Shown piece by piece: positions 1-8,603 of a DNA stretch of 64,000 bases. The stretch covers positions 1 through 64,000 of the forward strand of contig NZ_SACP01000014.1 of the NCBI RefSeq assembly GCF_004004555.2, written 5' to 3'. The stretch comes from Methylobacterium oryzihabitans (lineage in GTDB: Bacteria; Pseudomonadota; Alphaproteobacteria; Rhizobiales; Beijerinckiaceae). Under the pieces are notes generated by a model. It saw only the letters and a list, made by a program, of their open reading frames with translations. It searched no databases and was not told where the DNA came from. The position numbers and the translations under genes were made by a program. Position 1 is the stretch's first letter. Each line of letters starts with the position of its first letter.

Positions 1-507
1 GGCAGCGCGGCGGCCGACATCCTGCGCGGCGGCGGCGGCGGCGACACGCTGGCCGGCCTCAACGGCGCCGACCTGCTGTTCGGCGAGGACGGTGACGACC
101 TGCTCCTCGGCGGAGCCGGCAGCGACATGCTCGACGGCGGAGCCGGCAACGACCGGCTGGCGGGCGGCGCCGGCTACGACCGGCTCACCGGCGGGGCCGG
201 CGCCGACACCTTCGTGTTCGCCGCCGCGGACGGCAAGACCTCGTCCGACACGGTGACGGACTTCACGTCGGGGGTGGACAAGCTGGAGGTGCAGCTGTCG
301 GGCCTCGTTGATCCGTCGCGCCTGTCGGGGATCCGGCTGCTGACCGGGATGGCGGTTCCGACGAGCGCGCCGTCGGCGGCGCTGTTCTACGAGACGGGCT
401 CGGGCCGCCTGTGGTGGGAGCCGGGCGGGGCGGCGAGCGGCAACGTGCTGCTGGCGACCCTGTCGGGCACTCCGACGCTCACCGCCGGCGACGTCACCAT
501 CGTGTGA
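1..507 (+). CDS. RTX (hemolysin-type calcium-binding) protein, C-terminal end, 5' part outside window
   Basis: The frame is open from base 1, so the start lies upstream of the window. The visible 168 residues hold glycine/aspartate-rich RTX nonapeptides of the GGAGNDRLAGG type (residues about 10-65), followed by the hydrophobic C-terminal tail often seen after RTX blocks (AGADTFVF and a VTDFTSGVDKLEV-like segment). In known RTX proteins these repeats bind calcium outside the cell and the C-terminus carries the type I secretion signal. The 507 bases match positions 3783-4289 of the next gene with only 15 differences by eye, so the two neighbours are paralogues at this end. What the missing N-terminus does cannot be said. 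Confidence 0.85.
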   Translation, partial: GSAAADILRGGGGGDTLAGLNGADLLFGEDGDDLLLGGAGSDMLDGGAGNDRLAGGAGYDRLTGGAGADTFVFAAADGKTSSDTVTDFTSGVDKLEVQLSGLVDPSRLSGIRLLTGMAVPTSAPSAALFYETGSGRLWWEPGGAASGNVLLATLSGTPTLTAGDVTIV

Positions 508-620
508 GGGAGCCGGAGGCTCCACACACCTGAGCGAGGTCGGTTTCCGCATCGCGAAGCGATGGCACGGCAATCGCCACGATCCCGCAGGGATCGCCGA
601 GCGATCGATCGGACATCGTA
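508..620. repeat. Intergenic structured repeat, family A, copy 1
   Basis: This stretch starts directly after the RTX stop codon. It holds the family's consecutive small hairpins: GGAGCC-GGA-GGCTCC at 509-523, ATCGC-GAA-GCGAT at 551-563 and CGATCCC-GCA-GGGATCG at 580-596. It aligns over most of its length with 40245-40355, and its core with 16940-17031 and 56195-56276. Stems are kept while loop bases differ between copies. I infer a dispersed REP/BIME-like element or a transcript 3'-end element. Confidence 0.75.
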
Positions 621-663
621 GGATCGGACACTGGTGACCCGGCCGAGCGGCCGGGGGACGATG

Positions 664-696
664 CGAAAGGCGCGGAGCCCGGCTCCGCGCCTTTCG
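664..696 (+). terminator. Strong hairpin terminator downstream of the first RTX gene
   Basis: A perfect 15-bp stem (664-678 with 682-696) encloses a 3-base loop. It lies 157 bases after the stop codon and behind a family A repeat. The run of T after it is weak (TCGTTGG), so it may work as a terminator or as an RNA-stabilising 3' end. Confidence 0.6.
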
Positions 697-702
697 TCGT
701 TG

Positions 703-758
703 GTACCAGCGGAAATTCGAGAGCAGAACCAAAGGTCATCTTCAATGACCGTTGGTAT
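703..758 (-). repeat. Structured repeat, family B, short copy
   Basis: Read on the minus strand this matches the first half of the element at 28933-29057: an ATACCAACGG terminal arm, a GGTCAT/ATGACC hairpin (734-750), the TTTGGTTC and CTCGAATTT blocks, and a closing arm at 703-712. The second and third hairpins of the long copy are absent. It looks like an internally deleted or solo form of the same element. Confidence 0.6.
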
Positions 759-1056
759 CGTGCGACCTCCGCATCATGCGTCGCAGCGGCAATCGACCGG
801 ATCGCGGCCGATGGTCGTGACGAAGTCGCCGTCGCCGGGACGAAGATCGCCGAGGCCGCGCCGGCCTCCGCGCCGGCGCGGATCTGCGGCTCATCTGTTG
901 CAACGCCGACACGCGACATCCCGCGCGGCACGCGATCGCAGCTCATCGCCTCAAGATTGCGAGAGACTGTCATAAGTGAGTTGACACCGCCTGGAATTGC
1001 TGCGCGTTCTCTGCGAGTCATCGGGGACGATTCGGAAGCAGAGCGTTAGAGCTATT

Positions 1057-1098
1057 CGATTACAAGTTTTTGATCTCCCCGCGGGACGATCACAAGTT
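1057..1098. promoter_or_regulatory. Direct repeat CGATyACAAGTT, 30 bp apart, upstream of the GH16/RTX gene
   Basis: CGATTACAAGTT (1057-1068) and CGATCACAAGTT (1087-1098) differ in one base and sit exactly 30 bp apart, about three helical turns, 90-130 bases before the start of the glycanase gene. The spacing on one face of the helix suggests paired sites for a regulator, which is inference. Nothing else recognisable was seen between 763 and 1187 apart from moderately AT-rich DNA around 1045-1075 that could hold the promoter. Confidence 0.3.
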
Positions 1099-1187
1099 GT
1101 CAATCGTGCGTTCTGGCCGTGCCGGCATCGGTGAGATCTCCCGACGAATTGCGACGATCACGCGGTCAATCGAGGTCAGCGGTAGCT

Positions 1188-4100
1188 ATGTCGGATACGC
1201 AGACGCCCATCTGGACCGCTCCGCCCCCGAGCGCGATCCCCGGTCCCATGGTCCGGGCCCGGGACGGCTTCAACGACCTTGTCGTCGGCACTCCGGACAA
1301 CGACGCCCTCGCCGGCCTCAGCGGCGCCGACACCATGGTCGGCGGCCTCGGCGACGACACCTACTACGTCGACGATCCCGGCGACGTCGTCGACGAGGAC
1401 GAGAACGGCGGCATCGACACGGTCATCTCGTACCTGCCGACCACGGTCCTGGCCCGGAACGTCGAGAACCTGACCCTGTCCGGGTCGAGCAACAAGTCCG
1501 GCTACGGCAACGCCCTCGCCAACATCGTCCGCGGCCACGCCGGCAACAACGTCCTCGACGGCGGGGCCGGCGACGACCTGCTCTACGGCGGCGGCGGCAC
1601 CGACGTGTTCGTGGTCCGTGCCGGCAACGGCTCCGACGCCATCGGCGACTTCAAGGCCGGGCCGACCAGCGCGTCGATCGTCAGCCTCGTCGGCTACGGG
1701 CTCACCTCGTTCGACCAGATCAAGGCGGCGATGGTTCAGGACGACACCACCGTCGTCCTGAACCTCGGCAACGGCGAGACGCTGCGCTTCCTCAACCAGG
1801 CCGTCCAGAACTTCAGCGCCGACGACTTCAGGTCCGGCCTCGACACCTCGAAGTGGACCCAGACCTTCGGCGACGAGTTCGACACCTTCGACCGCTTCAA
1901 CGGCGTCGACGGCACCTGGACGACCCGTTTCCCGCGGGACGGCTTCTCCGGCTTCACCAATCCGACCCGGGGCGAGCAGCAGGTCTACGTCGATTCCGAG
2001 TTTCGCGGCGCCCCGGCGAAGTCGGCGCCGGAGGCCCTCGGCCTGAACCCGTTCTCGGTGCAGGACGGCAGCCTGGAGATCACGGCGCGCGAGACTCCGG
2101 CCCAAGCCCTGTCCTGGGCCGGGAACCGCAAGTACTATTCCGGCCTGATCTCGAGCTTCTCGTCGTTCCAGCAGACCTACGGCTACTTCGAGATGCGCGC
2201 GAAGATGCCGGCCGGCCAGGCGCTGTGGCCGGCATTCTGGCTGCTCCCGGTCGACGGCGGCGCGATCACCGAACTCGACGTGGTCGAGATGCTCGGGCAG
2301 AGCCCGTTCAACTCCCTCGTGGCCGCGCATAGCGGCGTGACCGGCAAGCGCACGGCCGACACGTTCCTGAACCTGACCCCGGACCTCAACGCCGACTATC
2401 ACACCTTCGGAATGGATTGGGGCCCGAAGACCATCACGTGGTACTTCGACGGCGTGGCCGTCGGCAGCGCCGCGACGCCGGCCGACCTCCAGAACCGGTC
2501 GATGTACATGATCGCCAACCTCGCGGTGGGCGGCAACTGGGCCGGCCTGCCGAATGCCGGGACGCTCGCCGACGATCCGAGCCTGCGCATCGACTACATC
2601 CGCGCCTACGCGACCGAGAACACCGTGTCGACCGGCGCGGTCCGGCGGTCCCGCGGCGGGGTGGACGGCGTCATCGACGACCTGTTCGGCACCGCCCTGA
2701 ACGACAGCCTCTCCGGCAACGACCAGAACGACAAGCTCAGCGGCGCGGCCGGCGACGACACGCTCTCCGGCGGAGCCGACAACGACACGATCGGCGGCGG
2801 TGCCGGCAACGACGTGATCGACGGCGGCACCGGCATCGACGTCGCGCTCTACGCGGGCGACCTGTCGCGGCTGGTCGTCGTGCGCGACCTCGACACCGAC
2901 GTCTACACGGTGATCGACACCGGCTCCGTCGACAACCAGGGCACCGATCAACTCACCGGGATCGAGACGCTGCGGTTCCGCAGGATCGACGACGTGTCGG
3001 GCGATGTCCTGGGTTCGACGGACGTCGCCCTCACCGACGCGGTCGACGCGGTGGTGCGGCGCAATCCCGACGGCAGCCGCGTCCTGACGGTCGGCGACGC
3101 CTCGGTGGCGCCGTTCCTGCCGGCGACGGCGGGCATCGACACCGTCGAGTTCACCGGCCGGGGCGTCATCCGGCTCGCCGACGGGTTCGAGACCCTCACC
3201 AGCACCGCGACGCCGTACGGCACCACGCTGATCGGCAACGCCGGCGCCAACACCCTGCGCAGCGGCCCCGGCGGAACGCGCTTCGTCGGCCTCGCCGGCG
3301 ACGACCTGTTCGTCGGGTCGAGCCCGCTCGCCTCCGACACCGTCGATTACAGCCTGGACGCCGCCGACGGCGGGACCGCCGGCGTTTCCGTCAACCTGGC
3401 GGGAGGTCTCGCGACGGACGGTTTCGGCGGCCGCGACACCCTGGTCGGCATCGCCCATGCCACCGGCACCGCCTCCGGCGACACGATCGTCGGCTCGGGC
3501 TTGGCCAACGTCCTCCAGGGTCTCGGCGGCAACGACATGCTGTCGGGCGGTGCCGGCGACGACCGCCTCGACGGCGGCGCCGGCGACGACACCCTCGACG
3601 GCGGCGCCGGCGCAGACCAGCTCATCGGCGGCGACGGCGCCAACACCGCCTCCTACGCCTCCGCCGCAGCCGGCCTCACCGCCGACCTCGGCAATGCCGC
3701 CAACAACACCGGCGACGCCGCCGGCGACCGCTACAACCGCATCTCGGCCCTCGTCGGCTCGGGCTACGACGACAGCCTCACCGGCAGCGCGGCGGCCGAC
3801 ATCCTGCGCGGCGGCGGCGGCGGCGACACGCTGGCCGGCCTCAACGGCGCCGACCTGCTGTTCGGCGAGGACGGTGACGACCTGCTCCTCGGCGGAGCCG
3901 GCAGCGACACGATCGACGGCGGAGCCGGCAACGACCGGCTGGCGGGCGGCATCGGCTACGACCGGCTCACCGGCGGGGCGGGCGCCGACACCTTCGTGTT
4001 CGCCGCCGCGGACGGCAAGACCTCGATGGACACGGTGACGGACTTCACGTCGGGGGTGGACAAGCTGGAGGTGCAGCTGTCGGGCCTCGTCGATCCGTCG

Positions 4101-4289
4101 CGCCTGTCGGAGATCCGGCTGCTGACCGGGATGGCGGTTCCGACGAGCGCCCCGTCGGCGGCGCTGTTCTACGAGACGGGCTCGGGCCGCCTGTGGTGGG
4201 AGCCGGGCGGGGCGGCGAGCGGCAACGTGCTGCTGGCGACCCTGTCGGGCAACCCGACGCTGACCGCCGGCGACGTCACCATCGTCTGA
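1188..4289 (+). CDS. Secreted GH16 endo-beta-glucanase with RTX repeats (ExsH-like)
   Basis: 1,033 residues. Order: RTX-like repeats (about 35-140), a glycoside hydrolase family 16 domain (about 222-490), then long RTX arrays to the C-terminus. The GH16 catalytic motif E-x-D-x-x-E is present as ELDVVE at residues 362-367, with the typical FGDEF, GYFEMRAKMP, WPAFWLLP and YHTFGMDW blocks around it. Family members such as rhizobial ExsH cleave acidic exopolysaccharide such as succinoglycan; this protein probably trims the cell's own or plant polysaccharide outside the cell. There is no Sec signal, which fits type I export, but no type I exporter is in the window. The ATG at 1188 was chosen over an in-frame GTG at 1119 because GAGG precedes it and the upstream residues look non-coding. 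Confidence 0.88.
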   Translation: MSDTQTPIWTAPPPSAIPGPMVRARDGFNDLVVGTPDNDALAGLSGADTMVGGLGDDTYYVDDPGDVVDEDENGGIDTVISYLPTTVLARNVENLTLSGSSNKSGYGNALANIVRGHAGNNVLDGGAGDDLLYGGGGTDVFVVRAGNGSDAIGDFKAGPTSASIVSLVGYGLTSFDQIKAAMVQDDTTVVLNLGNGETLRFLNQAVQNFSADDFRSGLDTSKWTQTFGDEFDTFDRFNGVDGTWTTRFPRDGFSGFTNPTRGEQQVYVDSEFRGAPAKSAPEALGLNPFSVQDGSLEITARETPAQALSWAGNRKYYSGLISSFSSFQQTYGYFEMRAKMPAGQALWPAFWLLPVDGGAITELDVVEMLGQSPFNSLVAAHSGVTGKRTADTFLNLTPDLNADYHTFGMDWGPKTITWYFDGVAVGSAATPADLQNRSMYMIANLAVGGNWAGLPNAGTLADDPSLRIDYIRAYATENTVSTGAVRRSRGGVDGVIDDLFGTALNDSLSGNDQNDKLSGAAGDDTLSGGADNDTIGGGAGNDVIDGGTGIDVALYAGDLSRLVVVRDLDTDVYTVIDTGSVDNQGTDQLTGIETLRFRRIDDVSGDVLGSTDVALTDAVDAVVRRNPDGSRVLTVGDASVAPFLPATAGIDTVEFTGRGVIRLADGFETLTSTATPYGTTLIGNAGANTLRSGPGGTRFVGLAGDDLFVGSSPLASDTVDYSLDAADGGTAGVSVNLAGGLATDGFGGRDTLVGIAHATGTASGDTIVGSGLANVLQGLGGNDMLSGGAGDDRLDGGAGDDTLDGGAGADQLIGGDGANTASYASAAAGLTADLGNAANNTGDAAGDRYNRISALVGSGYDDSLTGSAAADILRGGGGGDTLAGLNGADLLFGEDGDDLLLGGAGSDTIDGGAGNDRLAGGIGYDRLTGGAGADTFVFAAADGKTSMDTVTDFTSGVDKLEVQLSGLVDPSRLSEIRLLTGMAVPTSAPSAALFYETGSGRLWWEPGGAASGNVLLATLSGNPTLTAGDVTIV
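3783..4289 (+). repeat. Direct duplicate of 1-507 (RTX C-terminal module)
   Basis: About 97% identical to the first 507 bases of the window, counted by eye (15 differences, several clustered as whole-codon changes). The match ends exactly at the stop codons and the downstream sequences are unrelated. It may extend further left beyond the window. Such identity between tandem paralogues points to recent duplication or gene conversion. Confidence 0.9.
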
Positions 4290-4449
4290 ATCCGTCTCGG
4301 GCAGAGCTCCGCTTCCCCCGCCCGAGCGGTCATCCCCCGCGCTGGCCGCACCGCTCCCGCGAGCCGTGCGGCCGTGTCGCGTCCGCGGCACGGCATCCAC
4401 AGCCGGTCGTTGCCGTGGAGGCTCTCGTCGAACAGGTCGAGGATCGGGA

Positions 4450-5787
4450 TCACGCCGCCCGCTTCAGCGCGTCGCCGAGCATCGACACCATAGTGTCGAT
4501 GTCGGCGCGCTCGGCGATCAGCGGCGGCGACAGGGCGACGATGTCGCCGGTGACGCGGATCAGCAGGCCCTTCTCGAAGCAGTCGACGAACACGTCGTAG
4601 GCCCGCGACCCCGGCGCCCCGGCGCGCGGGTCGAGCTCGATGCCCGCGACCATGCCGATGGTGCGGACGTCGATGACGTGCGGCGCCCCGCGCAGGGAGT
4701 GCATCGCGTCGTGCCAGACCTCCTGCAGCTCCGTCGCGCGGGTGAGCAGCCCCTCCTCCTCGTAGATGTCGAGGGTGGCGAGGCCGGCCGCGCAGGCGAC
4801 CGGGTGGCCGGAATAGGTGTAGCCGTGAAAGAGCTCGATCGCGCCCTCGGGCCCGTGCATCAGCGCGTCGTGGACGTGGCGGCCGGCGAAGACCGCGCCC
4901 ATCGGGATCGTGCCGTTGGTGATGCCCTTGGCGGTGGTGACGAGGTCCGGGACGACGCCGAAATAGTCGGTGGCGAAGGGCGCGCCGAGGCGGCCGAAGC
5001 CGGTGATGACCTCGTCGAAGATCAGCAGGATGCCGTGGCGGGTGGCGATCTCGCGCAGGCGCTCGAGGTAGCCCAGCGGCGGCACCAGCACGCCGGTCGA
5101 GCCGGCCACCGGCTCGACGATCACCGCGGCGATCGTCTCGGCCCCGTGCAGGGCGACCATCCGCTCGAGGTCGTCGGCGAGCTCGGCGCCGTGCTCGGGC
5201 TGGCCGCGCACGAAGGCGTTGCGGGCGAGGTCGTGGGTGTGGCGCAGGTGGTCGGCCCCGGGCAGGAGCGGGAACACCCGGCGGTTGTTGACGAGGCCGC
5301 CGACCGTGATGCCGCCGAATCCGACCCCGTGGTAGCCGCGCTCGCGCCCGACGAGCCGGGTGCGGGTGCCCTGGCCGATGGCGCGCTGGTAGGCGAGCGC
5401 GATCTTGAGCGCGGTGTCGACCGATTCGGAGCCCGAGCCGGTGAAGAACACCCGGTCGAGGCGCTGTCCGTCCGGCCCCGGCGCCACGGCGGCCAGCCGC
5501 TCGGCGAAGGCGAAGGCGGCCGGGTGGCCCATCTGGAACGAGGGCGCGAAGTCGAGGGTGGCGAGCTGGCGCTCGACCGCCTCGGCGATCCGGCGGCGGC
5601 CGTGGCCGGCATTGACGCACCACAGCCCGGCGGTGCCGTCGAGGACGGTGCGGCCGTCGTCGGCGGTGTAGTGCATGCCCTCGGCCGCGACGAGCAGGCG
5701 CGGCGCGGCCTTGAACTGGCGGTTGGCCGTGAACGGCATCCAGTAGGCGTCGAGGCTCGGGCGGTTGGTGCGGATCGGGGCGTTCAT
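4450..5787 (-). CDS. Beta-alanine:pyruvate aminotransferase (class III omega-aminotransferase)
   Basis: 445 residues, the usual length for class III PLP aminotransferases. The N-terminus (SLDAYWMPFTANRQF) and the GLWCVNAGHGR block closely resemble Pseudomonas omega-amino acid:pyruvate aminotransferase. The IFDEVITGFGRLG motif and the PLP lysine K287 in TTAKGITNG are present. It would move the amino group of beta-alanine or a related omega-amino acid or amine to pyruvate, giving malonate semialdehyde and alanine. The ATG at 5787 is preceded by AGGA at good spacing; 56 upstream in-frame residues look non-coding. It is divergent from an XRE-cupin regulator, its likely controller. Taurine or putrescine are alternative substrates. 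Confidence 0.87.
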   Translation of the reverse strand: MNAPIRTNRPSLDAYWMPFTANRQFKAAPRLLVAAEGMHYTADDGRTVLDGTAGLWCVNAGHGRRRIAEAVERQLATLDFAPSFQMGHPAAFAFAERLAAVAPGPDGQRLDRVFFTGSGSESVDTALKIALAYQRAIGQGTRTRLVGRERGYHGVGFGGITVGGLVNNRRVFPLLPGADHLRHTHDLARNAFVRGQPEHGAELADDLERMVALHGAETIAAVIVEPVAGSTGVLVPPLGYLERLREIATRHGILLIFDEVITGFGRLGAPFATDYFGVVPDLVTTAKGITNGTIPMGAVFAGRHVHDALMHGPEGAIELFHGYTYSGHPVACAAGLATLDIYEEEGLLTRATELQEVWHDAMHSLRGAPHVIDVRTIGMVAGIELDPRAGAPGSRAYDVFVDCFEKGLLIRVTGDIVALSPPLIAERADIDTMVSMLGDALKRAA

Positions 5788-5884
5788 CGGGGCGTTCCTG
5801 GTGGTCCCGCTCGCGGGATCGGTCGCCGCCAGACTCGCCGTTCCGGCGCGGCCAACAAGACCTTTTCTCGTCGGCCGCAAGCCT

Positions 5885-5930
5885 TTGACACGGCTCGGGG
5901 AGCGCCGCAGTGTTGCGGCTTGCGCAACAC
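5885..5930. promoter_or_regulatory. Divergent promoter region with 8-bp inverted repeat operator
   Basis: GTGTTGCG-5 bp-CGCAACAC is a perfect inverted repeat at 5910-5930, between the aminotransferase and the XRE-cupin gene. A TTGACA box at 5885-5890 stands 17 bp before a weak -10 (5908-5913) that overlaps the repeat. This fits autoregulation and control of the aminotransferase by the adjacent regulator, which is inferred. Confidence 0.45.
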
Positions 5931-5947
5931 CCTCAACAGGAGCCGGG

Positions 5948-6499
5948 GTGAGCAACGACGAGGTGGGGGCGCGGCTGCGCCTCGTGCGAATCCGCTACGG
6001 CCTGTCGCAGCGGGCGCTGGCCAAGCGCGCCGGGGTGGTGAACTCGACGATCTCGCTGATCGAATCCGGGCAGAGCAACCCGTCGGTCGGGGCGCTCAAG
6101 CGCATCCTCGACGCGGTGCCGATCGGGCTGGCCGAGTTCTTCTCCCTGGCGCCGGAGCCGGCCGAGCGGGCGTTCTACGCCGCCGAGGACCTGGTGGAGA
6201 TCGGCAAGGGCCGGATCTCCTACCGGCAGGTCGGCGACAGCCTGTTCGGCCGCGCGCTCCAGATCCTCCGGGAGCGCTACGAGCCCGGCGCCGATACCGG
6301 GCGGGTGCCGCTGGTCCATGACGGCGAGGAGGGCGGGATCGTGCTGTCGGGGCGGCTGGAGGTGACGGTCGGCGACGAGCGCCGCATCCTCGGACCGGGG
6401 GACGCCTACTACTTCACCAGCCGCCGGCCGCACCGTTTCCGCTGCGTCGGGCCGAACCCGTGCGAGGTGGTGAGCGCCTGCACGCCGCCGACGTTCTGA
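5948..6499 (+). CDS. XRE-family transcriptional regulator with cupin sensor domain
   Basis: 183 residues. An N-terminal helix-turn-helix (about 7-62; the SQRALAKRAGVVNSTISLIESG region) is followed by a C-terminal cupin (about 105-180) ending in the GDAYYFTSRRPHRF metal/ligand strand. The same architecture is found in PuuR-type regulators that sense amines or amino acids. The GTG start at 5948 has AGGAG 5 bases upstream and yields a standard N-terminus; the longer ATG reading from 5765 overlaps the divergent gene. It probably represses the neighbouring aminotransferase through the inverted repeat at 5910-5930. Confidence 0.85.
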   Translation: MSNDEVGARLRLVRIRYGLSQRALAKRAGVVNSTISLIESGQSNPSVGALKRILDAVPIGLAEFFSLAPEPAERAFYAAEDLVEIGKGRISYRQVGDSLFGRALQILRERYEPGADTGRVPLVHDGEEGGIVLSGRLEVTVGDERRILGPGDAYYFTSRRPHRFRCVGPNPCEVVSACTPPTF

Positions 6500-6572
6500 A
6501 CGGTTCGATTGTTCGGGTTACCAACCGGTCTCACCAACCGCCGTCAGGAACGATCAACCGTTCCGCGGGGTG

Positions 6573-6650
<78 letters not shown>

Positions 6651-6766
6651 GTCCGGGGTGGGCGCCTTATGGACGGCCCTCCTCAGCGTGTCAATTCCCT
6701 TCCCGCATCGACCATGCGCTCCGCACCGCGCAGCGACGGGCCGGGCAACGAGGACCTACGCCGCGC

Positions 6767-7054
6767 ATGCGCTCGCTTCTCTGGCTCATCGACAACATCA
6801 TCACGATCTACGTCTACCTGCTGATCGCCAGCGCGGTGCTGAGCTGGCTCGTCGCGTTCAACGTGGTCAACGTGCGCAACCCGATCGTGTCGCAGATCGG
6901 CGACTTCCTGTTCCGGGTCACCGACCCCGTGCTGCGTCCGATCCGCCGCGTCCTGCCCAATCTCGGCGGCATCGACATCTCGCCGATCATCCTGGTCCTC
7001 GGGCTGTTCTTCCTGCGCAACCTGATGTTCGAGCTGTTCGCCGGCCTCGCCTGA
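6767..7054 (+). CDS. YggT family membrane protein
   Basis: 95 residues with two hydrophobic segments (about 5-32 and 68-92) and the family's central FLFRVTDPVLRPIRRVLP motif. YggT proteins are small inner-membrane proteins linked to cell-division or osmotic-stress phenotypes in some bacteria; the biochemical role is not settled. It is followed 4 bases later by the DUF167 gene, the same pairing as yggT-yggU in other proteobacteria, so they are probably co-transcribed. Confidence 0.88.
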   Translation: MRSLLWLIDNIITIYVYLLIASAVLSWLVAFNVVNVRNPIVSQIGDFLFRVTDPVLRPIRRVLPNLGGIDISPIILVLGLFFLRNLMFELFAGLA

Positions 7055-7058
7055 ACGC

Positions 7059-7382
7059 GTGAGCGCGCCCGCCCTGCCCTGGCAGGTCCGGCCCGAAGGG
7101 CTCGACCTGCGGGTGCGCGCCACGCCGCGGGGCGGGCGCGACGGGATCGACGGCATCGAGGTCCGGGCCGACGGCCTCGCCGTGCTGAAGGTCCGGGTCC
7201 GGGCGGCGCCGGAGGACGGCGCCGCCAACGCGGCGATCCGGGCCGTGCTGCGGCAGGCCCTCGGCTGCCCTGCCGCGGCGATACACCTCGCCGCCGGCGC
7301 CACCGCCCGGATCAAGACCTTCCGCATCGTCGGCGACGGCCCCGACCTCGCTCGCCGCCTCGCCGCCGCGGCCGGCGGCTGA
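7059..7382 (+). CDS. DUF167 (YggU) family protein
   Basis: 107 residues with the family signature VRATPRGGRDGIDG, then VRVRAAPEDGAANAAI and the IKTFRI strand near the C-terminus. The fold is known but the function is not. It starts with GTG 4 bases after the yggT-like stop, so translation is probably coupled. No better upstream start exists. Confidence 0.85.
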   Translation: MSAPALPWQVRPEGLDLRVRATPRGGRDGIDGIEVRADGLAVLKVRVRAAPEDGAANAAIRAVLRQALGCPAAAIHLAAGATARIKTFRIVGDGPDLARRLAAAAGG

Positions 7383-7491
7383 TCCGATGCGAGGATCGAC
7401 GAAAGAACCTGTCGCGGCCTGACGCGCGTCATGCGACATCCGCTCTCGACAAGCGGGGCTGCGCGCGGCCCCTCCGCACCCAGGGGCGACG

Positions 7492-8538
7492 ATGAAGACC
7501 AATCCGGGCCGCTTCTTCGAGGATTTCCGTCTCGGCGAGACCATCCGCCACGCCACGCCGCGCACCGTTACCGAGGGCGACGTGGCGCTCTACACCGCGC
7601 TCTATGGGCCGCGCTTCGCGGTGCAGTCCTCGGACGCCTTCGCGACCGGCTTCGGCTACCGGCGCGCGCCGCTCGACGATCTCCTGGTGTTCCACGTCGT
7701 GTTCGGCAAGACCGTGCCGGACATCTCGCTCAACGCGCTGGCCAATCTCGGCTATGCCGAGGGCCGCTTCCTGCGGCCGGTCTATCCGGGCGAGACCCTG
7801 TCCTCGGTCTCCGAGGTGATCGGCCTCAAGGAAAGCTCCAACCGCCAGACCGGCGTCGTGTACGTGCGCTCGACCGGGTACGACGCGGCGGGCGAGGCGG
7901 TGCTGAGCTATTGCCGCTGGGTGCTGGTGCGCAAGCGCGACCCCGCGGCGGCCATCGCCGCCGAGGCGGTGCCGGACCTCGCCAAGGCGGTGGCGCCGGC
8001 CGACCTCGCTGCCAGCCTGCCGCTCCTCGACCCGGCGGCCTACGACGCGGCGCTCGCCGGCAGCCCGCACCGGTTCGGCGACTATGCGCCGGGCGAGCGC
8101 ATCGACCACGTCGACGGCATGACCGTCGAGGAGGCCGAGCACCAGATCGCCACCCGGCTGTTCCAGAACACCGCCAAGGTGCATTTCGACGCGCTGGCGA
8201 CCAGGGACACCCGGTTCGGGCGCCGGCTGATCTATGGCGGCCACGTCATCTCGCTCGCCCGGGCCTTGAGCTTCAACGGGCTCGCCAACGCCTTCTCGAT
8301 CGCCGGCATCAATGCCGGGCGCCACGTCGCGCCGCTGTTCTCCGGTGACACCGTCTACGCCTGGAGCGAGGTGCTCGACGTCGCCGACCTGCCCGGCCGC
8401 AGCGACGTCGGGGCGCTGCGCCTGCGCACCGTCGCGACCAAGAACCAGCCCTGCGGCGCCTTCCCGGACAAGGTCGGCGACGGGGTCGACCCGGCGGTGA
8501 TCCTCGACCTCGACTACTGGGTGCTGATCCCGCGCTGA
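7492..8538 (+). CDS. meaC: Mesaconyl-CoA hydratase (double hotdog MaoC family)
   Basis: 348 residues made of two hotdog/MaoC-like halves (about 8-150 and 190-345), the length and layout of mesaconyl-C1-CoA hydratase. FFEDFRLGETIRHATPRTVTEGD at the start of the first half is the family N-terminus. The enzyme interconverts mesaconyl-CoA and beta-methylmalyl-CoA in the ethylmalonyl-CoA pathway, by which isocitrate-lyase-negative methylotrophs regenerate glyoxylate from acetyl-CoA. None of its pathway partners are adjacent, so it looks monocistronic. A more general enoyl-CoA hydratase role cannot be excluded from sequence alone. Confidence 0.8.
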   Translation: MKTNPGRFFEDFRLGETIRHATPRTVTEGDVALYTALYGPRFAVQSSDAFATGFGYRRAPLDDLLVFHVVFGKTVPDISLNALANLGYAEGRFLRPVYPGETLSSVSEVIGLKESSNRQTGVVYVRSTGYDAAGEAVLSYCRWVLVRKRDPAAAIAAEAVPDLAKAVAPADLAASLPLLDPAAYDAALAGSPHRFGDYAPGERIDHVDGMTVEEAEHQIATRLFQNTAKVHFDALATRDTRFGRRLIYGGHVISLARALSFNGLANAFSIAGINAGRHVAPLFSGDTVYAWSEVLDVADLPGRSDVGALRLRTVATKNQPCGAFPDKVGDGVDPAVILDLDYWVLIPR

Positions 8539-8581
8539 GGCGGCGCACCGGCGGCGGAGCCGGACAATCCCCTCGACCACG

Positions 8582-8603
8582 CCCGCCGGCCCAGCCCGGC
8601 GGG
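8582..8603 (+). terminator. Terminator after the mesaconyl-CoA hydratase gene
   Basis: CCCGCCGG (8582-8589) pairs with CCGGCGGG (8596-8603) across a 6-base loop, followed by TTT, 44 bases after the stop codon. Confidence 0.6.

Noticed and set aside
494..1021. Open frames on both strands in the spacer after the first RTX gene
   Set aside because: They run across a terminator hairpin and both repeat families, have no RBS, and their translations are arginine/serine/proline-rich.
1176..4400. A 1,074-codon open frame on the minus strand
   Set aside because: It mirrors the GH16/RTX gene. High G+C removes stop codons from the opposite strand, and the translation is a low-complexity Ala/Gly/Val/Arg/Glu mix without motifs.
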